This document shows, one piece after another, positions 1 to 13,300 of a DNA stretch of 64,000 nt. The stretch's first letter is position 1; the number at the start of each line of letters is the position of its first letter. The notes beneath the pieces are model-generated. The model did no database searches, had not been told where the DNA came from, and worked only from the letters and a program-made list of their open reading frames with translations. Origin of the DNA: Dipteris shenzhenensis (taxonomy: Eukaryota; Polypodiophyta; Polypodiopsida; Gleicheniales); assembly GCA_047967505.1 (NCBI GenBank), contig CM106540.1; one strand, 5' to 3'. The translations under genes were made by a program, and so were the position numbers.

Positions 1-1213
1 CCCCTGATCTCGAAAAGGCTCCTAGCCATGCGTCATTAGAGTGAGATTTGTCACCTGAAAGAACCCAATCCAAGGGTATGGCTGCATCAGTCTACTGGAT
101 TCTCCTTGCACTCCCTCTTAGTTACTAACTAGGCTCTGCGATCATCCGGATGAATAGGATTCCGGAATTCTCATATAGCCAAGTGATATTGTTGCTTTGT
201 ATCCTCATAGGTTTATATTCTTTATGGTACTTTATACTTATTCTTGGGATTTTCTTTTGAGTAACTACGCATTTCATTTAAGAGGGCATTGGAGCATATA
301 ACAATTGGATAAAACTTGCAGGCCAGACCACAATTTGGGCTAGCCTTTATCTATGGTGGATGAATACTTTATACAGATGCACTTTGAATAGGCCAAAAAA
401 AAAAGAAAGCATGAAGCAGGCGTAGCCGGCAAAAAGGGGCAGAATGATACTTTGGAGACAAATCAGAAACGGACAGTCTATGAGACTAAAGAGTCCACTT
501 TAACTGTTTTTTGCATTTATAACCATTGGTTCCATGTGGTCAGCACATCAAAACTTTGGAAGATTAGACTATGGAAAATATTTTTCCTAACTGACACACA
601 AATATGTATAGAGAGGAGCTTGCGAGAAGTTAGAGGATATACACGTGAGTCACTAATTAGGAGTTTGAAGGTTGTTTGCCACATGAGAAGCATGCATAAG
701 GCCTCACTAGAGGATTATATTGTGGTTTGGTTATTTTGCATCAACTTAGAGAGATTGTGGTAGTGGTGAATAAAAGATGAAGCTACGATTGCATGCAGGT
801 TAGACAAAGAGACATGCCTCTACGTCCAGTCTTGTTTTTGCTCTTGTAAACTGCATAGTCAAAACTAGATAAGGGACAAGCCTGAAACATGTTAATTCTT
901 CAAATCAAAATAATATATGTACACCGCCTTTCTGCACTTCTCTTCCAATCCTAACGCAGCTCTTCTTTTCTTAATATAACTTAATAGACTCGATGATTCA
1001 ATACCCAAAAAAAAAAAAATGCATAGCAAACAAACATGGCATTACAAGTCTTGATTATGGTAGTTTGGCTGACGAATCCAAAGAAAAGATCTAAAATAAA
1101 GAGTGACAAGGAGATTATGAAAGAGCAGGAAGGTACTGGAAAACATCAAGATGAAGAACCTTTTGTATGACTGTGTATGTCTATACTGTTTCTATTTTTT
1201 TTCCAACAAATAC
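1..1213. other. No exon recognised; probably intron of the exchanger gene
   Basis: This stretch follows the 5' splice site after the exon at 1214-1342 of a minus-strand gene. The missing parts of the protein (EF hands and second exchanger repeat) should lie further left. I looked on the minus strand for EF-hand-like coding and found none. Short A/T runs (about 400-409 and 1006-1018) are the only notable composition. The open frame at 452-763 on the plus strand has no recognisable content. Confidence 0.4.
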
Positions 1214-1342
1214 CTTTTTTTGAAGTGCAGATGAAATCATAGAACTTGATGAGAAAGATGATATGCCCTGCAAAGCAGAGGACCTCAATAGCTGAACTCG
1301 AGCTTCTTCAATCTTCTTTTTCTGTAACCATGGCGATGCTAT
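1214..1342 (-). CDS. NCL: NCL-like exchanger, exon 5
   Basis: 43 codons, phase 0 at both ends, from acceptor TTTTGGTAG to donor GTATTT. The first residues read IASPWLQKKKIEEA, matching the PW(I/L)Q plus basic stretch that leaves the membrane in plant NCL. A closer CAG acceptor at 1322-1324 is also in frame but would drop the PWLQ motif, so I chose the upstream acceptor. Intron 4 is 1343-1795. Confidence 0.65.
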
Positions 1343-4300
1343 CTACCAAAAAAGGAAAAAAAGTTAGTTCATAGATGCCATCAGATCAGGCTTTAAGTGT
1401 GTGTCTAATTAGCATTCTATTTACTACAAGGTTACGGAAACACAGGGCAAGGAGTGGCAATGCTTGAAATCCATTCCAAAGTTAAGATTCTTGAGGTTCC
1501 ATTATCAGCATGTTTACATTCCACACTGAAAAATCCATACGTCGAAGACAAATATGCAATGACATTAGATCTAGCCAATAACTTGTTTGTATCAGTGCAG
1601 CTTTCCATTAGGATTGGTTTTGTGCCCCAGTTTCCCTATGTTTGCCTTGAGAAGTATTTTCTGCTGGAATGGCCTCCTAAAAATTTCCCGTATGTACTTT
1701 TTCAGTCCTTTAATGGTAGCATGTACTTTTTAAGTCCTTTAATGGTCATGATGACAGTCTTCCCACACATTTTCCAAGAAGCTTTGTTGCCTTACTTGGT
1801 ATGCACAGTAAGCAAGTAGACCATTTAAAGCAACAATGCAGCCTGCAAGCGCTGACACAGGGCCCTCTTCTGGATGCCCATCTAAAAGAGGCACTTGTGC
1901 ACACACATATGGAATTGCCGAGATCATCATTATATATGCCCCCCATCTGCAAAATGTCAATGCGTTTGATTAGCTTCATCAACCAGTTATCTTCCTGTTC
2001 TAAGTTACAAAACAAGAAAAATATATGCTTAAGGAAAGGGGAAGTGGAGCCAATTCTAGAGCAAAACATTAAGCCAAAGGCCCTAAACAGAAACAGAAAG
2101 TAACTCCCTCATCAATTAATCACTATAAAATACCTTATTTACAAGAGACGGCATTTATCTCAATCACATTATAGAATTGACATGCAGATGACTCTTTAAC
2201 TGTTTACACTACTGAACACTGCAAAGCTGTGGCAAATAAAGAATTGCACAGAAGAATCTATGAGGAGAACACAACTTTAGGAGTGAGGTACTATCATCAA
2301 CTCTGTACAAAACAACTATGAGCACTGACACATACATGTGTTCTTCCTATCAAAAAAGTCTGAAGAAAAAATCATGCGCTTCATTGGAAAACAGCGAGGT
2401 CTGTGTATGCGTATGTGTATGTGTCTGTGTGTGGATTTACCAAAAAAAAAAAAGTATGTGTCTGTGTGTGTGCACATGTTCATGCGCAGGGGTGCGTGTA
2501 GGTGTGTGTTTCTAGTTGGGTGCATGCTTGCGTGAAAAGGGGAGGGAGACTAGAGTCACAAATGGCAGAGGAGGCAATGTAAGGGTAGGGGAGAGGGAAA
2601 CACCAGGAAGGGGAAGGTAAAAACTGAAGCAGGGCCAGAGAGAGTTAGGGGGAAGCAGCATTCAGAGAAGGGTAAGAATGGGAGAGCACCCGAAGAGAAG
2701 GGCAGAGAAAAGCTCAGCAGAGGAGCTGGATAACATGGTAGGGAATGGAAAGGGGGCTCAAGAGCTGTTAAGGAGAAGCAGCCCATGAGGGAGGGAAGGC
2801 CAGGGAAGGCAGTAAAGGTCATGACAGGAGGCAATGAGGTGGGGTTGGAAAGGCAGCCATGTGAGGAGCAGGGGGACATGAGCGCAACAGCCACACGAGG
2901 CAGAGGGAGGGAGTGGCAGGGAACTAAAAGCTCACAGCAAAAGACAGTCAAGTGGCAACCTCAAAATTATACAGTTGTATTTGTACAGCGGTGAATATCT
3001 AGGAAAGAGTTGTCCTCCCAACACAAAAGCATACTAGGCACACATCGTTTTTTTCTCATGCCTGTGAGGGAGAGGGTGCCTACATCACTGTCATAGTATT
3101 ATTTTGAGTGGCTCCACCACCATTTTCACTGTTCATGTGTGATCTCACCAAGAAGAAACATCAGCTGATAGCAACATACGAGCATAATGAAGCCAGACAC
3201 TCAATTAGAATGGCATCTCTTCAAGTACTCACTGTGAGGAAACATTGACAAGCATAACAAAGATAGACACTCAAGTAGAATGGCATCTCTTCATCTACGT
3301 ACTGTGAGACAACACATAAAGAGAATGAACTTGATGAAATCGTTAGAAAATAGTCAGACTAAGTGACAAGGTAGCTAGAAAGTACTTACTGAGAAATTCT
3401 TACTGAAAACACCCCAAAATAAAGAAAATAGCTGTGCATTGTATCTGAAAGAAAGGCTCCATATTACACTGCCTCTATAATACAAAAGGAATTAAGAGAA
3501 GCACCTTGTTTGCTCATCTACAGTAACTCCCGTATTGAAGAGATCATATCCACGAGTTAATGTCAGATCTTTTGCTGTTCCACCTGGCCCTGACAAATCA
3601 CAACGACCTGCAACAAGGGATCCTGCCCATGCCACTGTCAATAACATACTGGTAGATCCTGCAAGCACTCCCACACCTACTAGAACCTCTTGCTGTGCCT
3701 GCAGAAATTACACATACATATGAACGTTAATGCATTTGAAAGCATCATCAGTAATTGCTGTGATCCTAGTGGATATCACATGGAGAGGGAAAGAGCTCTG
3801 TTTTATAGTATGTGACACCATTCAACAATGAAGGAGGGACATATAAGTTCACTACATTTTGTATGGTTGAAGGATGAGGTAATGATGCAGATCCTGATGC
3901 TTTCTACATAACAGATACAAAGGCAAACCCGAACCTCCCAAAATCAAAATTTGAAAGAAAGCATTTTGTTCAATTTGCTAGGCTCCCATCTTGCAACAAA
4001 AATCTTTAGTGCAAAAATCATATGATAATCACAAGGCACCCTTAGAAGTAAGGAATGCTGATCCATGGAATGAAAAGATGTACAACAAAAACGTTCAGGG
4101 AGTCCACGACCTTTGCCAAAGCTTCAAAAGTCATCAAGCCAAGAAGCTCCTTCTACTCACGATAAATACAAATCACAATTTATCTGGGCCTGATGAGGAC
4201 TGCTCTAAAGTATACGACATGGAAGCATAACGTGTTCTTTTATTCTTTTTTTTTTGCAAAGAAAGGAACCTTCTATTAATGCTTGAAAAACCTTCATACA

Positions 4301-7300
4301 AAACAGCAGCCCCGAAGGTGCTGAGTATGGAAAAAACCGGGAAAAGGCTGAAAGAAAACTGGCCTATTCCAGAGCAACCCAGCTCACTGCCTAGGGCATC
4401 TCTAGTACTGGGGCTAACAGCCAGGTGGGGGAACTATACAACCAGCAAATCCCTCGCGGAGTGAAAATGGAAAAAACGCCTCCAAGCCAAGCCTTGCAGA
4501 AACGAGCATGCCTCGCTAGAGCCTAAGGTCCCACACTCCCAGGTGGAGCAGAGGGTGTAGATGATATCCTGCCAGATGGCGACCAAGGTAGCCGAGGGTG
4601 GAACCAGATGCTCACCCATCACTAGACTGCAGCAAGCAACCCAAATGTTCCATGCAGTGATACTGGCTACTACCTCCCAAACGCTATCCTCCGGAGGGGA
4701 AGGAGGAGCGAGGCTATCGGGGGGGACTGCCTCTATGTACAAAAAGGGAAAGCCTCTAGAATTGCTCCTGAACCGACTAGTCTGCGATAATAATGCATAA
4801 AAACTTGCTATTGCTCCATTACTAGCAAGGATGCAAATATGGTAACTATCAGCCCCTTAAACTGTGACAATGTGGTTGGTCTACTATGAGATCTGCTAAC
4901 CAAGTTGCTGCCCCAATTTTAGAAACGTACCTTGAAGCATGGATGAGAACGTCTCAAGGAACTGTGCCTGCATATCCAAAGATGTAGGAAATATGGGTGA
5001 AGTAAAACATATGTGCCACTATGGGTTTACCCAATGTGTAAGGGGCTTGTTCAAGCTGATGAGCAGACTCAGATGGTGGATCACTACCACATAATGACTC
5101 CTCAAAACTAGGTACACGTTGCCATGGTGAACTGTCCCAGGAAAGTAGAAGTCTGAATGTGGCTGACCATTGTGCAATGAAGGAAAACAAATTCAATGAG
5201 ATGTACCAATGAGGAAAATCTGCTATAATAAGCACCTGATATTGCGTGAAAAGACACCAAAAATGTCGATGGAAAGGCTTAAGAGAAAGGTCAATGAAGA
5301 AGCTTCACAATGATGCCCAAACGGGGCTCAAAACAGCCTTGTAAGAGCTTGCAAAGGCCTTCAAAAATGGGTTGTAAAGACCTGAAACTCTTTTTGTTTA
5401 AGGGGGGACACCTTACACTTAGGACTCTTAACCTAAGACCAATAATTAAGACAATTAGGACTTTTCCACCCAACCCAAGTTAAATGTACCTAACCCTAGC
5501 TACCCTAAGCTTAACTGCACCTACCCCAGCTAATGAAGATGCAAGACATGGAATGGAAAGCAAGACTAGGAAAGCATAATGGAAATGAAATAATGCGAGA
5601 AAGAAATATACAACTAAGCAAAGTACTTGCATGATCAAGAAAGGCATGAGGCTTGATAAAATGACAATGAAAGTACAATGCCTTTATAGGATAGACACAC
5701 ACACTCTAAGTGTCAAATGTATATGGGATAAGTCCCATTGTGACACATGACACTCTAGGATATAAAGTAGTACATTACTACTCTAGAACACACTAAAAGT
5801 CACTCAAATTGACTCCATTTCCTAACACCCCCCCATGGAGGAAAGGTGAGGGACTACTAGAATGGAACCAAGAACAAACCATGACAATGATGGTCATCAA
5901 AACTGTGCATGCCAGTCTAGAAGTAGACATGGCTCCCACACAATCTCAGAGGCAAGTGAGCATTTTTTTTTTTCAAAAAGTAGTGCTAGTTATATTACTT
6001 GAAAGCGAGAGTACAAGAAGGCCTGAAGGCCAGCGGGTTGTAATCACAAAACGGATTCAGCCCGAGAAGTCAAAATGCTAAATACAAGCCTCTTAGGGCA
6101 TAATCATCGGAGAGTGGACAAACAGCCACAGTGGAGGGGCGTAATGCCACTGAAGACTCTGAGTGGAGTGCTGGAAGAATAATTCCCGGTGGTCCCAGTC
6201 GCGAAGGAAACGTCGTCTCTTTTCCTTCCCTGCCCGGGACTCTCCCTGAATCTGATCCCACTGACCCTTGAGCGTGTGAATGATCGTGCTCCAGATATCT
6301 GCTAGGGTCTGGGTAGTAGAAGTAGTCTGAGCTCCTACAGTCTGCGCGCATCTAGAAGTCCAGATATGCCAGCCTGTGATGCTCCCTATGATCTCCCAAA
6401 CTGGGTGCCGAGGCATCGCTCCTGCATTTGTCTCTGTCAGATGCCATGGGAAGCTGTCCATGTATGCCCAAGTGGCCTGCGTGATGAAAAAGATGGGATC
6501 CTGTCTAGAGAACTCATAGGCCAAGTGATGTCCCGGCTCAATGCTGCACCAACAAACGGCTCCCCAAGTGATCGGTCCTAGCTCGGTTATAGCCCTAGCT
6601 AAGATCCCCATGATTCCCTTCCAAACCGTCTGCACATGCGTGCAGCTCCAAGGCAATGCTTCAGGGACTCCTCCTCCTGAAAACACATCTGGCAATGCCC
6701 CTCCTGCCCCATCTGTCTCAGCCAGCTGCCAACTAGAAGCCCCTTGTGTTGTGCCACCATCCAAAGGAAGTAGGAGATCTTCCTCGGACGCCAGCTAGCC
6801 CAAAGAGTCTTCCAGAAAGTGTGAAGAAAGACCAAGGATATCCCCTGGGCATACCACCTATGTGCCTGTGTGGGTAGCCCACGCTGGAGAGCCCCAAGAG
6901 CACGCCGACCCGTGCGTGCACTGTAAGAAAAGAAGGGGGTAGGATTCTCTGAGGTCTCTGATGGTGGCCAACGCCACTCCCCTGGGTCCCACTCCACCTC
7001 TGACAAGGAACGGCCCTCCCATATCCAGAGTCTCCAATCCTGGTCCTGCATAATCAGGGGGTCTACATGCCAAGTCTTCCCTTGCAGCCCTACAATGCGA
7101 AGGCGCTGCCAGGGAAGCTGGGGGTCGATCACGGCCTCTCTACTCTGTAGGCGACTGTCATCAGTGATGGAGAAGAAGTGTACCGAAGAGTCCGAGAAGA
7201 GGCCTGCCACCACCAAAGGGATGCCTCGTGGAGTGAACTGTCCTAGCCACCTCTCATCTCCCGGGAAGAGCTGTCCGGTGCCTACGGGAATCCTCCAACA

Positions 7301-10300
7301 TGCAGGGATGGTAGCATCAATCTCCGCTCGCCGAGCCTGGATCCCACGTGCCATACCTACTACTGCTGCCAGCTCGCCTGGGCTCATCTGATTGTAGACA
7401 TCCCTCCAAACCCGGAACGAGCGCGCGGGCCCACACGCCCAGAGCGCCCAAGGGATATGGGATCTCTCTCCAAGCTGACGACCTGTATCATCTGTCACCT
7501 AGCTGCTCTAGATCAAGGGCTATCTGTCTGTCTCCTCTCGGCAGCTAGGGGGAACCTGGGAAAGGCTGTGTCGCAACTTCCTCCAGACCGAAATAAGGCT
7601 ACGGAGGAAGGGGGAACGGGGCTGAGTCAAAGGAGCTGAAGTGAAGATCCATCGGATAGAAGGCTTCCAAACACCCCCTCTCTAGGGAGTACACCCACTG
7701 AGACCATGCTGTAGCAAGAGCTTCCACGTCTATCCTCCTGGGGCCAGACCGCGGATGACTAGCTTGCCAAGAAGTGCCTGACTCTGCAGCTCTGGATCTA
7801 TGATGCCGAGGCCGCCCTCTGCCTGGGGGAGAATGACCGTCTGCCAGGCGACCCTAGCTCTGGTGGTGCCGGAACCGTCTGAACCAGACCATAGGAAGTT
7901 CCGCACCAGTCTCCTCAGCTGGGCTACACAAGACCTCAAGAAACACCAGCAAGAGGCCACATACCAAGCAGTGGCAAGAAGGACCTGGTTGACCACAAGG
8001 GCCCTGCCTGCCAAGGAAAGCCGAGCCGTGCTCCAGAAAGCAAGCTTCCGTCGTATGGAGGCTAGGACCGACAAGAACTGCTGAGCCGGTGTGATGTCCA
8101 GGCCTACCTGGAATCCCAAGTAACGTGTCGTCTATCCTCTAGGGATCCAGCGAAACCCCAGGAAAATACCCCACTGTGAGCTGGCTCCCGGATCCGTAAG
8201 AAAACCAACTGACTTATGCCAGTTGATTTTCGCCCAAGCCGCAAGGCAAAAAATCTCTAGGGACAGTCTCACTCGCTCCAGTGACTCGACATCATCCTGC
8301 ACATATAAGGCTGTGTCGTCTGCATACTTGGAGTCCAGCAGCTTGGCATACTCTCGAATAGGGAGACGCATCCCGCGAAGACAGTGGTACGAGCTCGAAG
8401 GAAGTGTGTCATGGCCACCGCAAAAAATAGGAAGAGGTAAGGCGCTAATGGACAGCCCTGATGCACCAAGCGCTCGAGTGTGAATCTCTCCCCCATCCTG
8501 CCGCTAATGATAACCCGACTGGAGGCCGATCTGTAAAGGCTAGCAATACCTCTGATCCACTCGTCCGGGAAACCGAACCGAGCGAGTGTACCTTCCAAAA
8601 AGGACCAGTCTACCCTGTCCTACGCCTTCTCAAAGTCGAGAAGGAGTATGGCAAGGTGCTGGCCACTGTGCTGGGTCCATTCCGTCGCCTCTGAGAAAGT
8701 GAAGATGTTGTCCAAGATGCTGTGATCTTGGACAAAACCAGTCTGGGTGTCATGAATCAAGTCGTGTAGCAGGGGGCGGATAACTGATGATCATCTTGGC
8801 GAGGATTTTGTAGGCGGTCGGGAGGAGGGTGATTGGGCGCCCCTGTCTGATCTCCTGGCGGTCCCCCCCTTTGGGAATGAGGCAAATCAGGCCTGTCGCA
8901 AGGCTCTCTGGCATCTGCCCACTGGAGAAGACGTGCTGGAAGGCTGCGAGCAAGGGCCGGTGGATCTGCTCCCAAAAGGTGGTGAAGAAAGCTCTAGAGA
9001 GGCCATCCTCACCTGGGCATTTCTGCCCATCAATAGCACTCACCGCATCCTGCATCTCCGCAACAATGAAAGGTGTGAGAAGGGTGTTGCTCATGCTGGG
9101 CTGCACGAGTCTCGGTGTAGATCTACACACCTCCTCCCTGCAAATGCGGCCACGAGGGTCTGGGGGCTCCTGCTGGAATAATGATCTGTAGAAGTCTGTC
9201 GCCAAGTCCCGGACCTCATCTGGATCTGTCCTGACACTACCATCCTGTGCCCTAAGAGAACGGAGCTGTTCCCCTGCTGACCTCTGTCCATGAGTCCTAA
9301 AGAACTCTCTGCACATCCTGTCGCCTTTCCTAGCCCAGAAGGACTTGGAAGCATGAAATGAAAACTCGGAGCGACGCTGGGTGATCTCCTCTAGCATGGC
9401 TCGGCGGGCCCGAACCTCCTGCTGTCTGAGCTCCTCAGAGCCTGGAGAAGACTGCTGCATCCTCTGAATCGAGGCGAGATCACGTCTGAGACCCCTCTCC
9501 CGCGCCCAACACCGCTGTCTGGACCTGGATCGCCTCCTATTGGCAAATGCGGCTAGACTCAGCAAGTGCCTGAGCTACCTATGCTGCCATATCCCTGGTA
9601 GGGTCCCACTCCTGCTCCCAAAGGTCCACTATCCTGCTGTGAACTGCTGCTCTGGTGTAGATGGAATTTGGGATCCGGCAAGAACGTGGAGGTGAGGACT
9701 GAGAGGCCGAGTCCAGGACTAGGATACTGGGACATGGTCTGAAAGTGTCGTCCCTGGAACCACTCCTGACTCTCCTCCTCTGCCAAGCGCCAATCACTAA
9801 GATAGAAACGGTCCAACTGCTCCAGGAGTCTGCCTCCCTCCCTCCTGTAACCCCAAGAGAAGTCCAGACTCCCACGCCATCTGCGAAAGAAAGGCTCCCT
9901 CCAACTGTCCCGACCTCCCACTGCAAAGAGGAAGGAGTCCCAATCTGCCTGCTCTGCCTGAGCTATACCGAGGAACTCTGGGCCCCTTCCCTGCTGATCC
10001 TCTAAGGTCTCAAGGTTGTTGAAGTCCCCTCCTACAATCCAAGAGTCCCCATCTCTGGCAACAGGTCTGTCAAGGATCTCCAAAAAACGGATCTACGTCT
10101 AAGATCAGTCGGGGCGTAGATATTGAGGATGCCGATGTGGGATCCCTCAATATGTAGGCCCACCCAAAGCGCACGTCCTGGGATCAAAGTGCCAAAACCA
10201 AACACATGCTGAACTAGAGAAGCGTCGATGGAGGTACAGACACCCCCGCTTCTCCCCTGCTCGCCAATCAAAGGTTCCCAGTAGGTGTGGGAGCGTCCTG

Positions 10301-13300
10301 AGAGGACCTTCCCACAAATACTGGTCTGTGAAGCCGAAAGCTTGTGTTCCTGTAGTAGGAGCACATCTACCTTTCCCACTAAAGCTGGCTGGAGCTCCTG
10401 TCTGAGCACCATCTTCCTGGGGCCACAGGTGCCTGATGAGTGGAACCTGTTAACGTTCCAAGAGATAATGCGTAAACTCATGAGGAGGGAAGGTGGGCCA
10501 CAAACAGCTGTCTGCTTGCGGTCGAAGTCGAAGTGGTCGGAGGATGTCCTGTGTGGAGACGAAGGCGCTTCTGTGAAGGTTTCGAAGGAGAGGTCGGATC
10601 ATCGGACCCATCCTCTAAAACCTTCAGCAGAGGGGAAAGGCCCTTCGTCCCGTGATGGTAAGCTCTCTCTAACCAGCTCGACGCCTCTGCCAAGGAAATG
10701 CTGTAGAAGCCCGCATCCTCTGAAGTCCTCCAGGGGCGAAGCCCTTCCGCGTAGGCCCACTCCAGCAGTGGTCTAATAATGACCACGAGTCGGAAACGTT
10801 TGGCGCTGTGGTGCCAATGCAGACGAACATCACCCTCCTGCCACTGCTGCTGAAGAAGCTCCGCTGCTCTGCTACCAATCCAGTCCTGCACCTGCTCCTG
10901 GGTCTGGTCTCGTATCGTCTCCCAAACATTTTCATTCGTCCATTGCTCATTCCCTTCACTGGAGATAGTGAAGGAATAGCTAGGACCATCGTGCGGAGCC
11001 AAAATGGACACCTTACCCTACGCCCCCTTGCGGAGGAAAAAGATGCTGATGTCTAGGCATGCGGGAAAGGAGCCAATACCCGCTGCATCCAAGTAGTCCC
11101 AAGGACCTGCTCGGTAAAACTCCAATGGAAGAGCTCTAGGAGCAGCCCTTGGGCTTGGGGATGAAGATGAGGAGTTTGAACCGGAGGGAGGGGTGCGGGC
11201 CACCTGTGGGGAAGGGCCTATCCCCGCCGTCGGGCCCGGAGGGATAGACGAGGGTGAGGTCTGTGCTGGCTTCGGGGCTGCAGGTGGCGCAGGTGGAGGG
11301 GGGGATTCCTTCTGTATCATGCTCGAGGAAGAGAGTGGTGCGGAAACCACTGGTGCGGGGGGGGATCCTGGAGGGGGTGGGGGTCGGAGAATCGAGGAGG
11401 AGGGGGGAGGGGGGGGAGGGCGGGATGAGGGATGAGGGGGAGGCTGGCTGACCTTCTCCTTTCCCTTCTCCTTCCCCTTACCGGGCTGCTGATGAGTAGG
11501 GATCATCTGAGGGGGCTCTTGCTGTGGCTGGGAAGGTTTTTTGGGGCCTGCTTTGTTGCCCTTCCGTTTTCGTTTGACTTCCGTCCAGCCTTCCCCTTCA
11601 GGAGGGGATGTCGCTGACTGGAGCGGAGTATCCTGAGTTGCCTGAACGAGGGTCTTCTGAGGTTCTGTACCAGTGAAGCGAGGACATGAGCGAGCCTGGT
11701 GCCCGAAGCCGTGGCATCTCAGACACTGGTTTGAGCGACCAGTGACCAGAATGCGCTATGTCACCACCTGTGTCTGTCTCTATCTCGAACTCCGAGGGGA
11801 TGCTCTGTGGATCAAGGACTGCCACTTTGACACGTGGCACCCCTTGGGCTACCGCCACATCAATGTAGGTGTCCTGCATAGGCCAACCAAAGTGCGCCCC
11901 CAAGTCCTTGATGATCGGGCGAAGCTCGGTTGCGAGACCTGGGAAGATAAGGGTAACTGGGTGTCGAGGAATACGAAAGCGGGCATCGAAGTCCGCTACA
12001 CTGAATCCCCTGTACCAAGGGACCATGAGGATGATCTTCCCACACACAGAAGTAGGGGATCGCCTGACCATGTCGCTCGCAGCCTGTGCTGAGGAGAGCT
12101 TAAGCCAGAAAATGCCACGTCCCATGAGTGCAACCTCCTCAATGTGACTGTCCTCGAGGTAGAGGGTGGACTGCAACCAGTCCCTGATGTCTGCTCGTGA
12201 AGGGGAGTAGCCAATGACCCTCCCATAAATTGATGTCTGGGAGAAGTCCGTGGCGGCCTGCTTCACCAAGGAGACCTGGTGCTCTGTCAATGTGACGTGA
12301 TAGGCTGATGGAGGGGGGGGGTCTGTCTGGGCCACCGATTCCGGGCACGTAGCCGCCATATCGCTTGACTAACTGCGAACTCCCGAGGTGGGGAAGGGGA
12401 AGGAAAAGGAAGGGGAGAGAAATGGGGAAGCGGGGGAAAAAGGAGGAGAAAGAGAGGGGGAGGTGAGGTGAGCGGAGCGGAGCGAGGCGGGGGGGTGAGG
12501 TGAGGTGGGCAGAGCGGAGCGGTGCGAGGCGGGGTGAGGTGAGGTGAGTGGAGCGGAGGGAGGCAGGGTGAGGTGGGTGGAGTGGAGATGGGGTGACGTG
12601 AGGTGAGTGGAGAGGGGGTGAGGTGAGCGGAGGTACTTTAAGGGCATTCTCAAAGCGAGAAATCCCTTCCATACTTGTCATCAGGACAGCCATTTTGTCC
12701 TCGTCATCCGGGCAACACTTCAAATTGAAGAGTTGTTGAACTAAAGATTGAATTTTTGCTATATGCACACTCAAAGTATCAGACTCTTCCATTTTCAACT
12801 TATAAAATTGCATTTTCAGAAATACCTTGGAGTTGGTGATCTTATTACCAAGTATATTCTTAAGGCGTGCCCAAATCTCCTTTGCCTTGTGGACTTGAAG
12901 TCGATGTGATGAATCAATAAATCATCTAAGCAAAGCCCGATGATTGCGATGGCCCTCGAATTGTGTTGCTTCCAAATCTTTCGTGTTTGAAGCTCCGTTG
13001 ATGCCTCAAGTGCTTCATCATCTTCGATGGCATCCCAAACATTCTCCTTCATGATGAGAAGTTGCACTTTTGTTTGCCATGAGGGAAATCCATCCCCCTT
13101 GAATTTTTCCACAAGGAGAGAGTTGGTGGAAAGCGAACCCATAAAGTTGGCAACTAGGAGAGAGAAGAGTGATGGATAGAATCAAGGGCACAAGCGAGCT
13201 GAGGGAGAAATTGAGGGTTGGAGAAGAAATGGGAGAAATGGCGGGCAAAAGGGAAAAAAATTGACGGGCACAATGGAGATGTAGGAGAGGAGGAAATGGT

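Larger units (their letters stand above)
5964..12640 (-). mobile_element. LINE A1, near full length but degraded, nested in copia A
   Basis: A T-run at about 5964-5974 marks the poly(A) tail and the leader ends near 12640. Order in sense: C-rich repeat leader, ORF1 with zinc knuckle, ORF2 with APE-type endonuclease, RT, zinc-binding C-terminus, 3' UTR with a GGCC-TGAA-GGCC stem-loop (6020-6031), tail. Multiple frameshifts and stops make it inactive. It lies inside the internal region of copia A, so it inserted after that element. I could not find a convincing target duplication; the poly(A)-side flank and the 5' flank do not match by eye. Confidence 0.85.

Noticed and set aside
1454-2103. Plus-strand open frames over 1454-1819 and 1801-2103
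   Set aside because: They are antisense to exon 4 and its introns; the minus-strand exon has splice sites, phase and membrane pattern.
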